Source: Ptychodera flava (Eukaryota > Hemichordata > Enteropneusta > Ptychoderidae). Taken from it: a stretch of DNA of 64,000 nucleotides. The translations under genes and the position numbers were made by a program. The DNA is taken from the NCBI RefSeq assembly GCF_041260155.1, contig NC_091933.1, forward strand, positions 28,526,933-28,590,932, in the 5' to 3' direction. The notes below the pieces were generated by a model. That model had not been told where the DNA came from and did not search any database. It saw nothing but the letters and a program-made list of their open reading frames with translations. This document shows, one piece after another, positions 39,701-51,700 of the stretch; within the stretch, counting starts at the first letter, position 1; every line of letters begins with the position of its first letter.

Positions 39701-42700
39701 AGCGTTCTAAGTTTAGAAATTAGCTGAAGTTTAGAAAGTCGGGCCTTAGGTTGAAATTTTTTTTCCAAGGATATATCGGATAAAAACGATAACTATCACT
39801 TTCTAAATAGCGTTCTAAGTTTAGAAATTAGCTGAAGTTTAGAAAGTCGGGCCTTAGGTTGAAATTTTTTTTCCAAGGATATATCGGATAAAAACGATAA
39901 TTATCACTTTCTAAATAGCGCTCAAAGTTTAGAAATTAGCTGTAGTTTATAAAGTTTAGAAAGTCGGGCCTCAGGTTAAAAAAATTTTTCCAAGGATATA
40001 TCGGATAAAAACGATAATTATCACTTTCTAAATAGCGTTCTAAGTTTAGAAATTAGCTGAAGTTTAGAAAGTCGGGCCTTAGGTTGAAATTTTTTTCCAA
40101 GGATATATCGGATAAAAACGATAATTATCACTTTCTAAATAGCGCTCAAAGTTTAGAAATTAGCTGTAGTTTAGAAAGTTTAGAAAGTCGGGCCTTAGGT
40201 TGAAATTTTTTTTCCAAGGATATATCGGATAAAAACGATAATTATCACTTTCTAAATAGCGTTCAAAGTTTAGAAATTAGCTGTAGTTTAGAAAGTCGGG
40301 CCTTAGGTTGAAAATTTTTTCCAAGGATATATCGGATAAAAACGATAATTATCACTTTCTAAATAGCGCTCAAAGTTTAGAAATTAGCTGTAGTTTATAA
40401 AGTTTAGAAGTCGGGCCCCAGGTTAAAAAATTTTTCCAAGGATGTATCGGATGAAAACGATAATTATCACTTTCCAAATAGCGTTCTGAGTTTAGAAATA
40501 AGCTGAAGTTTAGAAAGTCGGGCCTTAGGTTGAAATTTTTTTTCCAAGGATATATCGGATAAAAACGATAATTATCACTTTCTAAATAGCGTTCTAAGTT
40601 TAGAAATTAGCTGAAGTTTAGAAAGTCGGGCCTTAGGTTGAAATTTTTTTCCAAGGATATATCGGATAAAAACGATAATTATCACTTTCTAAATAGCGCT
40701 CAAAGTTTAGAAATTAGCTGTAGTTTATAAAGTTTAGAAAGTCGGGCCTCAGGTTAAAAAAAATTTTCCAAGGATATATCGGATAAAAACGATAATTATC
40801 ACTTTCTAAATAGCGTTCTTAGTTTAGAAATTAGCTGAAGTTTAGAAAGTCGGGCCTAAGGTTGAAATTTTTTTCCAGGATATATCGGATAAAAACGATA
40901 ATTATCACTTTCTAAATAGCGTTCTAAGTTTAGAAATTAGCTGTAGTTTAGAAAGTCGGGCTTTGAGTGGAAAAAGTTTCCCAAGGATATATCGGATAAA
41001 AACGATAATTATCACTTTCTAAATAGCGCTCAAAGTTTAGAAATTAGCTGTAGTTTATAAAGTTTAGAAAGTCGGGCCCCAGGTTAAAAAAATTTTCCAA
41101 GGATATATCGGATAAAAACGATAATTATCACTTTCTAAATAGCGTTCTAAGTTGAGAAATTAGCTGAAGTTTAGAAAGTCGGGCCTTAGGTTGAAATTTT
41201 TTTCCAAGGATATATCGGATAAAACGATAATTATCGCTTTCTAAATAGCGTTCTAAGTTTAGAAATTAGCTGTAGTTTATGATATGTTTGATGAAAACGT
41301 TGGTTCAGCATTTGGTTTTAAATGTGTATTTTTTCCCATTGTTTCAAGGGAAAATATGTGAGCTTGTAGGAGTAGTCTCGTAGAACCAGGAAAATACTAT
41401 TAGTTTCCCAAAGAAGTAATTTTTAAAATGCGAAGCTCAAATATGACTTATCCAATAGACCACCGAGATAGTCTACTTCCTATAAAATTTACCATTGGGC
41501 AAGAAGTTTAAAGTTACTAAGTAGGGAAATGTGACAGTGAGTAAGCACAAACACAATTTGTGAGGAGTAATTGTAAATGTTTTGTTTTGTCCCTCAAAAA
41601 CAAAGTCTGTCGAATAACCACCCGGCTATTGCTTATGACAAATAAACCAGTTGTGTGTCTTGAAGACAAATGTAATACCGTAAAAGTAACCAGACTGCCA
41701 CAGTTCAAATGACCAAGGTGTGTAGGGATTATCTTAGTTCCACGACAGGAGCAGATTAAGTAATGATGCAAATTAATGCTAATGGCCTTATCAAACGTGT
41801 TGCCCCTGTGGTTGCCATCACCTGGCAGCTGCGTGCTCGCAGTAAAATATGGCGTCATTAAGAAATCCGGGCCTGAAGTGAAACTTTTTTCCAGAATAAA
41901 TCGGATGAAAATCTGCGAGCTTGTAGCAGAATTATTGTAGAACCAGGAAAATACTATCAGTTTTCCCTGAAGTAAGTTTTACAATCGAAATCTCAAATGT
42001 GATGCCCGAGATACTATACCTTCTGCTCATTGCATTAGGCAAGAAGTATAATGTTACGAAGTAGAGAAATATGACAGTGAGTCAGCTTAAAACAAAATTT
42101 GTGAAGAAAATTGTAAATGTTTGTTTTTCAAGGTCTGTCAAGCAACCTCCCGGCTAGTGTATATGCAAATAAACCAGCTGTGTGACGTGAAGACGAATGT
42201 AAATAAAAGTGACCATATTGCCAAACTTAAATGACCAAGGTGTGTTGAGATTATCTTTGTCCACAACGATCGCGTCCATGTGTGCAGATTAATGCAAATT
42301 TATGCTAATGGTCTTATCAAATGTGTTGCCGGCCAGGCCGCCATCTTCCAGCTGCGTGCTCACAGTAAAAGATTGAATCATTCAGAAAATGGGGCCTGAA
42401 GTGAAAACAATTTTTCCTTGATATATCGGATAAAAACGATAATTATCGCTTTCTAAATAGCGTTCTAAGTTTAGAAAATAGCTGTACTTTAGAGAGTCGG
42501 GGTTGGAGTGGAAAAGGTTTTCCAAGGATATATCGGATAAAAACGATAATTATCGCTTTCTAAATAGCGTTCTAAGTTTAGAAATTAGCTGTAGTTTAGA
42601 AAGTCGGAGTCAGTGGAAAACATTTTCGAAGGATATATCGGATAAAAACGTTGGTACACCATTTCTGTTGTCATCTGTATATGCCCTAGTGTTTCAAGGG

Positions 42701-45700
42701 GAAAAGTGTGAGCTTGTAGGAGCAGTCTTGTAGAACCTGGAAAATACAATCAGTTTTCCCCAGAAGCAAGTTCTAAAAGCCAAAGCTGAAATGTGACTTG
42801 TCCAATAGACCGACGAGATAGTACCTCCAAATTAATGCATTGGCCCTATCAAAAGTGTTGCCGGCCAGGCTGCCATCTCCAGGCTGCGTGCTCACAGTGA
42901 AATGTGGAGTGCGTGAGATGAAGTCCCGCAAACTTTTCAAGAATATGTCGGAAAAAAAGGCTGATACAACGTTTCTGTTGTCATCTGTATATTCCCAAGT
43001 GTTTTTATTAAAGTAAAAAGTGTGAGTATGTAGGAGTTTTCTTGTAGAACCCGGAAAATACTATCCGTTTCCCCCAGAAGTAAGTTTTAAAATCCAAAGC
43101 TCAAATGAGCTTGTCCAATAAACCAAAAATGGAACAATACTACCACAGTTCTAATGACCAAGGTGTGTTCAATTACGATCGCGCGCGTCAATTTGTGCTT
43201 CAAGTTAATGCTAATGAGGCATTGATAAGGCTATTAGCATTAATTTGCACCACAATGGACACGATTGTCGTGGAACTATCTGACCCTCTTCTTGTCTGTG
43301 TCTGAACACACCTTGGTCATGCGAATTGTGGCAGTATGGTTATTTACATTCGTCTTCACGTCACACATCTGGTTTATTTGTCATTAACACTAGCGGTGGC
43401 TATTTGACAGTCTTTGTTTTTGACGGTCAAAGAATAAACATTCACAATTTTTCGTCATCGCTCACTCAGAGCCACATTTCTTACTTCATGACATTCAATT
43501 CTTGCCCGTTGCAATGGTCAATTCAATAAGGGGTGCTTTTCTCGCGAGTTTATGGAAAAAAACATTTGAGCTTTGGATTTGCCGCTTGGCAAAACTGATA
43601 CAGTATTTTCCTGATTCTATCCGACATATCCTCGAACAAATTTTTTTCACTCAAGACCCGATTTTCTAAACTTCAGCTAATTTCTAAACTTAGAACGCTA
43701 TTTAGAAAGTGATAATTATCGTTTTTATCCGATATATCCTAGAACAATTTTTTTCAGCCAAGGCCCGACTTTCTAAACTTCAGCTAATTTCTAAACTTAG
43801 AACGCTATTTAGAAAGTGATAATTATCGTTTTTATCCGATATATCCTTGGGAAAAAATTTTAACCTAAGGCCCGACTTTCTAAACTACAGCTAATTTCTA
43901 AACTTAGAACGCTATTTAGAAAGTGATAATTATCGTTTTTATCCGATATATCCTTGGAAGAAATTTTTCACCCAAGGCCCGACTTTCTAAACTTCAGCTA
44001 ATTTCTAAACTTAGAACGCTATTTAGAAAGTGATAATTATCGTTTTTATCCGATATATCCTTGGGAAAAAATTTTTAACCTAAGGCCCGACTTTCTAAAC
44101 TACAGCTAATTTCTAAACTTAGAACGCTATTTAGAAAGTGATAATTATCGTTTTTATCCGATATATCCTTGGAAAAAAATTTTCAACCTAAGGTCCGACT
44201 TTCTAAACTTCAGCTAAACTTCAGCTAATTTCTAAACTTAGAACGCTATTTAGAAAGTGATAATTATCGTTTTTATCCGATATATCCTTGGGAAAAAATT
44301 TCAACCTAAGGCCCGACTTTCTAAACTTCAGCTAATTTCTAAACTTAGAACGCTATTTAGAAAGTGATAATTATCGTTTTTATCCGATATATCCTTGGAA
44401 AAAAAATTTCAGCCAAGGCCCGACTTTCTAAACTTCAGCTAATTTCTAAACTTAGAACGCTATTTAGAAAGTGATAATTATCGTTTTTATCCGATATATC
44501 CTTGGGAAAAAATTTTAACCTAAGGCCCGACTTTCTAAACTACAGCTAATTTCTAAACTTAGAACGCTATTTAGAAAGTGATAATTATCGTTTTTATCCG
44601 ATATATCCTTGGAAAAAAATTTTCAACCTAAGGTCCGACTTTCTAAACTTCAGCTAAACTTCAGCTAATTTCTAAACTTAGAACGCTATTTAGAAAGTGA
44701 TAATTATCGTTTTTATCTGATATATCCTCGAACAAATTTTTCACCAATGCCCGACTTTCTAAACTTCAGCTAATTTCTAAACTTAGAACGCTATTTAGAA
44801 AGTGATAATTATCGTTTTTATCCGATATATCCTTGGAAAAATGTTTTCACCCGAGGCCCGACTTTCTAAACTTCAGCTAATTTCTAAATTTAGAACGCTA
44901 TTTAGAAAGCGATAATTATCGTTTCTGGCTAAACTTTCTAAGTTTAGATTTAGATTTAGACAATTCTAATTTAGCTTTCTAAACTTCCAGCTAAACTTTC
45001 TAAAAACGATAAAAACACAATTCCGCACCTTAATGTTTGTTTCCGATTGGGCTACCATGTACTACTGAACCGTGTTTGCAAAGAATATACACATTTGCCA
45101 ACCACGTCTACACAGCAGGCCGACAATAAACGTGTGCCAAACAAACGATTTTTTTCCCGAATTGTGTAATTCGTATGTACTGTATCTATCATGTGGTTTA
45201 GTCACGGCTGTATCCATGCATGCATGGATGTAAAAAATAGACACCCATGATCCATGTAGCTCTGCGTGGCGGGGCTGTGTGTTAGTACTGTTGTTACCAC
45301 CGTATACTGTAACGCTGGTAACACAGCCCTGCCATGCAGAGGCTACAGTATATCATGCTACAGCGCAGGTCCGAAGGCAAACTAAGGTTATGCTCGCTAA
45401 AAATTTGACCGCTGTGGTTAAAAGAGTCGGCAAAAAAACCCCACGGGACAAGATAAAAGGTTAGAGAAGAATACTTAGCATTTTAAATAATTTGGTGAAA
45501 AATCATTGAAATATCGGAAACAACTGTCTAAACATCATGGGTCCAAGTTCCAATTTAAATGTAAAACAGTGTCTCCAAATCTAACCGAAAGCTTTTCGTA
45601 TGTTATACAGCTTCATGAAATTTTTGTCAACAAGAATTCGATCAAAACTTACAACATAGCAATTCACAGCGCACTTGAAATTTCTTACCTTTTTTTTTTA

Positions 45701-48700
45701 AAAAAAAAGAACATTATGGGAAGGGGCGGCTGATTGATCGCTAAAATAACATGTACATTTTATAAGGCATTTGTAACATATTTTGGTTTCCATTTTTTCA
45801 TAAATTACTTCAGTTATCACAGGACCAGGAGTCATGAAGTGTTGCCGGAACAAGCATTACCACCTGTAAATGAGCCTTCTTCCTCTAGGACAATTAGGCC
45901 TTCAGCATCACCCCATATAATTGAGCAACTATATGAGTTGTCTAGTACATCATCAGTTTCATCTGGTCATGGGTAAGATATCATTTCACTTCTTTGTGTA
46001 ATGTTAAATGTAACTGGTAGACATTTTACTGTAATGGAAAGATGAATAACAACAAACAAGAATAGTTGTTTGTTCAGTCATTATGGTAGCTGTACAATGT
46101 TCAAATTTTCAAACAAAGAAGTGTTATTTGTTTATGAGAAATCTGTGCAGCTGTATGATCAACAAAGTAGACAGTGTATGCTGTTGACAGCTGAGGTACT
46201 AGAACTGACAACGTAGTAATGATCTGGTCTCAGTGGCTTTTACATAATAACTTGATTCCATTTATTTCTATTTCAGAAGAAAAAATGTGCCAAAACAGCC
46301 CACATCATCAACGCCAGCAGGTCAGCAACTGACTGCAAGTACATTTAAAATGTCTGAGATGTCTGAAGAGATGTCTTCCATTGTATCCACAAGATAAACA
46401 TTGTGTAATGAACTTCTCATGGCCCTGGTGTACATGTTTGTGAAGGAAACAGAACTCCAAGCAATAGGATAGAAATCACGTTAAACCACTGTATCCTGCA
46501 GCTGTAGTTTAAATATTACCAACAAAGAAAAGTAGTTAACTGAACTAGATGTACTTGTTGGACAGATCAAAAGTATCTTTTACTCAAATTGGTGTCTGCT
46601 CATATGCATGTGAATTTAAATTTCTCTGAAAGTCACAAAATTTCCGTGAAAGTCAAAAATCTTTTCCATTGTAAATGTTTTCTGTTTGTTCAAAGTTACC
46701 TATGCCAAGTTAGATAATTATGTATGAATTATTTCCTGTGCTTGGGTATGCTTACAATGTCTTTTCATGTTTTTAATCCAGTGACATGTTGATGTCAGGA
46801 GTGGAGGAAATGCAAGACAAGGAACACCAAACAGAAACAGAACCAACAACAAGGTACATAAGCTCAATTTATTTTAGTGTCACTCTACATAATTTCTAGA
46901 ACACACTAAATAACTTCTACAACAATATGTAATCTTTTGTGACATCCAAATGACGAATGTAACTATTTAACTTCCACATTGCAGTGCTAGTGGCAGAATG
47001 GGAAGAGGAAAAAAGAGTACCATATCAGAATCTTTTGTGGACCCATTTGAGTAAGTCCTTTTAGTATTTTGAAAGAAAAGACAATAAGTAGTATGACAAC
47101 AGACCGGCATATCACTAATATAAGCTTTATCAATATTGTTGATTACTTTAATATTGTTCAACACTTTGGAAGAGATATATATTTCGTGATATATGTACTG
47201 ACTATTTTAATAGTTGCACAATTTGCCTTGTGATAATCATGACATTATGTGATTCACCTCCAGTGTGAGTATAGATGAGACAATTGATCCAACCAATGAT
47301 TATGATCATATTGATCTGTCATACTATGATGGAGATCCGGATTATGAACCAAGCTTCAATATAACTATACAGTAAGTAAAACAATTTATTGTACAAGGGT
47401 TTTGTCAGGTGTACGTAGCTGGCTACAAATTGGTCTTGTACAAAGAGGGCACATGGTGTGTAACATAACCATGACACTGGTCTGCCATAACTGCTGTTGG
47501 GACACTATGATATACATGCATTTGTGTTTGCATATCTTTGCTATAGCCTGAAGTTCATGCATGTAATGTTCATAAGGTTCAAAATCCTTAAAATTCATTG
47601 AATTTTCAAACACTATTACAAAGATGAAGTTTACCACAAGAAATCATGTCAAATTGATATGTCTACATGTGCTGATACAATATGTTGATTTGAGTAGTGA
47701 CAACACTTCCCTGCAATAAATCCTGGAAAAATTTAATTTTCTATTGTGGCACTTTTACACAATTGAAAATCTGGGTAATGTTTTCAATGCAGGGCATAAT
47801 TTTAATCGCAAACAGACTACTTATCCATCATTAGCAACACATTAGTAAATACATCGTGCTAAACAACTCTTATCATAATTTGAAATTTGAAATTAGCATG
47901 TATATTGATACTTCTCACAGGTCCCATGGAATTGACATGGAAGACTTTCCATCTGACCATTCAGAGTTTGATGACAGAAGTGATGAAGACACCTCTCCCA
48001 ATACACAGGAACAAGGAGAATTGGGCATAACAGGAGTGAGAAGTGAGGCAGATGTTAACAGACTTATTGAAGAGGACTTTTATTTGATAAGCCTTGGCCA
48101 ATTATTGTTGTTGGCCGAAGCTGAACTTAAGTCAACATGCAGCAACTTAGACTGTAAAGGAATGCTGACCATTTCAACAAACACGGTAGGGTCAGCACTG
48201 TATCTATCATTGGTATGTACATTGTCTTTGACACTTATGTAATACTTTGATTCATTCAGTGGCACTTAAAGTCACGGGCCTTTCAGACTATTCTACTTTA
48301 AACTGGGTACAAGGTGACGTGCAATGACATACATAACATACTACAGACTTAATGTCCTCATGACAGCATGGCTCTCATCACGCTAGGAAGATTGACGTAT
48401 ACAGTGTTCACTGCTGTTATGTAAAGAATTTTGACTAAGTCATAATTACTGTGGATTCATGTTGTTACAGCCATATTATACATAGGTGAAGTATCAGGCC
48501 ATTCACATCCTAACAGTTTTAAACATCTTGTGAATTTACATAACTGTAACAAACCCTGTAGGTTCAACACTTCTCCATGTCTGTTATCAATACAGACACA
48601 AATTTCATCAATGTGATCACAGAAATAGCTGGACAGAGACTACAGAACTGTATACGTGAACGTTCAATATGTATGTTGCATGCCTGTGAAAGCAGCTGTA

Positions 48701-51700
48701 AATCCAACGAAAAACACAGGCCATTCCCTATATCAAAGATAGATCAGGGCCTGTTTTGTGATCTAAGGGGTTGCTGTGTGAATATCTTGTTAAATCCTGT
48801 ACAAGATTCTGAGTTTGATCATAATGTTCATATGTCCAGAGTACATAGTATTATACAAATCTGTAGTTACAAACAGAGGTAATGTTAAACTTATCTTGAT
48901 ACTTTATTGTAGGTATGCCCTTCTGGTCATGTAGAATACAAGTGGTGCTCACAGCCCCTTCTCAAACGACGGCTTCACAGTGGAGACCTGCTTACATCGG
49001 CCTCCATACTGATGTCCGGAAACAATTACAGCAAAATTGCTTTATTTGCCAAGATGTTAAGGTTGAAGATAGTCAGTAGTAGTACATTCTTCAAAATACA
49101 GCGGCACTATCTAGTTCCATGTGTGGATGAATATTGGCTTTCACATCAACAGGAAATACTTACCAAGTATCAAGATCAGGAGATTGTTATTCTTGGTGAG
49201 TAACGGTTACTGTAGTGACTGTTACTGTAGGACAGAGTACCGTACTATACACATTTGTCTTCGTCCAACATGCATTCTATGTCATTTAAGAAAAATTTGT
49301 GCATTGAATAGACATGGCGCAATCCTAATGACAATGCACATTGACTGAGATTTGATTATCACAAATTATTGAGAAATTTGCTTATAGGAATACGTATTCA
49401 TTGCTCTTAAAGTAGTAAAATTTTACACTCAGTGTAATTGTGGTATATCTGCTTATTTTACGATATCACAAGGTGATGGAAGAATGGACTCTCCTGGATA
49501 CTGTGCACAGTACTGTACATACACTATCATGGAAAACGAATCCAAAGACATTTGGGAGATTGTAACCATAGACAAACGTCAAACTGACAAAAAATCAACC
49601 ATCATGGAAAGAGCAGCATTTCAAGAAGGGTTAAACCAGCTCCGTGATAAGGGACTGCAGATAAAAGAAGCAGTAACAGATGCCCACACTCAAATTGCAT
49701 ACCTGATGAGTAAGTTTGATAAATATTTCTCTTTTTAACTACCATATAAACAACAGCAAATCAACCTGCTTTTTTAAGTTGTTTCATCATACTAATATTT
49801 AACTGTAAAATTAACTACCGGTAGTCAGAATTAAAAAGAGCGTGTAACAGCTTTCATGATAAATGAACTGTGTTCTTGATAACAAGAACATGACAACATG
49901 AAATAATTCAGTTGATATTGATCATATGTTGTTGCAGTCATAGCCAAGATGAGGGACTTAAAGGTTTGTTCATCCGTCTTTATCGTAAACCATCACTAAG
50001 ACATCATATCACTCAATTCCTACCTCTTTGTTGTACTTTTTCATATAGCCAAACATTACACAAATTTAGCTACATTTATTCCACTAGTACTTGGAACATC
50101 AGCAGTGCACATACTTTCCCAGCCATTTTCCCAAATTCACTTCATCATGATTGCTGTCACCATGACAACTTCTGATGATGCTTTTGAAATTAATGAAAAG
50201 GGTGACTATGTCATTTACAATAACTTGTCTATTAAGTATGTAAAGGCAAGTCATAGGTTACTACATAGCTAATCCTGCAATGCATGAACCTATGCTGTAG
50301 ATGAAACACTGAGCACCTTCTTATTGGCAGTTAATCCTTCCTCTATCTCTTTTTGTGTAGAGACCACATACCCTGGTATCACACATTCATTTGATATATG
50401 GCATGCTGCCAAGAACCTTGGGAAAAAAATAACGAAGGTTTGTTGCTGTTGCAATGTTAAATCATAGGTATATGTTTGTCATTTTTCATCAAGAATGATG
50501 CATCACTTGGTTTGAATTAGCTGTCCTCTGTAGTGTGAGCTGCTGCTATACATGCAATAATGCTTAGTTATTTATGCCACCATAAAGCCCATTTCACATA
50601 CAAATAATTTTTTCCCTGACACCTACATTTTAATATACATGTACTGATATCTTAAATCGTTGTCAGTAAAGTGTTATCTTTTATGAGGATTGAGTCAAGT
50701 TTTTCTTTTATCTGCTTTCAAGGCTGGTCAGCAGAAGAACTGTAAAGCCCTTCAGAAATGGAGCAGGCATATCAGGAATCATTTTTGGTATTGCTGCCAA
50801 AAAGCTTCAACTTATGAAGAGTTCCTGGTAAGAGTGTATGAATGCCTTTTGAAATACAAAACGTTCAATTATTTCTGTTGATGGAAATCACACTTAGCAG
50901 TCCACTCGTATGGACATTATTTGGCCAAAGAAACAGAGTGAGGGAGGAGTGTTGCCGTACACATTTTCAATCTTATTATTCCCCCAGGACAGTGTCCGTG
51001 GGGACTTACAGGTTTGGTAATATCTGTGCGTGCATGTGTGCATGCGTGCGTGCGTGCGTCCGTTCACGCAGATATCTCGGAGATGCCTGGAGCTATTTAA
51101 TTCAAACTTGGTTCAAGGATTACTTTATATGTCATACATATGCACGTTGATTTGTTTTGTGATAAGATCCAATATGGCTGCCGTAGGCCATTTTGTTACG
51201 ATTTTTTCATGTATGGAGCCATAACTCAGACATATTTCCACCAGTATCATTCAAAGTTGGTACAGGGACATTGACCTATTTCATACATATGCACATCAAT
51301 TTGTTTCATGGCATGTAGCATTATCATGTCAATTACTGAAGTTTCGTAATTAGGCCGTTATATCAAGAAATACTGCATCAAATTTCATGAAACTTGGTAC
51401 AGATGTTAAGCTCACATTACTTTAACAGTGAAAAAGACATTTACCAGTGTCATTTTAATTATTTGTAATTGCATAAGTAATGAACTTTCCTAATTTGAGT
51501 GATATATCTACAAATACTGTGTCAAATTTGATGAAACTTGGTACAGATGTTGGTCTCGTAATGTTGTAAATACTGCATCAAACGTTATAAAATATAGTAC
51601 TGGTGATAATCTGTCAGTGTTACGATAGGATGCAATAATATTTCTAATTGACTCATTTAATGACCTTTTGTAATTAGGATGGCGGCCTACATTGGTTTTA

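Larger units (their letters stand above)
34939..45032. mobile_element. ~10.1-kb foldback element with satellite arms
   Basis: Terminal inverted repeats GGTGCGGAATTGTGT (34942-34956) and ACACAATTCCGCACC (45015-45029) bound the whole satellite region. TTA flanks both ends (34939-34941 and 45030-45032). The left arm is a long array of ~106- to 118-bp units (about 35000-41280) followed by ~515-bp internal repeats. The right arm is the same material inverted and much shorter (43230-44930), with the turn near 43225. No coding capacity. A TTA duplication is typical of PIF/Harbinger elements; the architecture recalls Drosophila FB and sea-urchin TU elements, whose inverted repeats are also tandem arrays. 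Family assignment is inference. Confidence 0.75.

Noticed and set aside
35020-41280. CRISPR-like look of the regular repeat array
   Set aside because: Units are ~106-118 bp and repeated over their whole length with no unique spacers, in a eukaryotic genome. It is satellite DNA.
49938-49963. Small exon IAKMRDLK between the exons ending 49709 and starting 50361
   Set aside because: Its ends would shift the next exon out of the frame that reads HSFDIWHAAKN. Direct joining of 49709 to 50361 keeps the family text LMKTTYPGITHSFDIWH.
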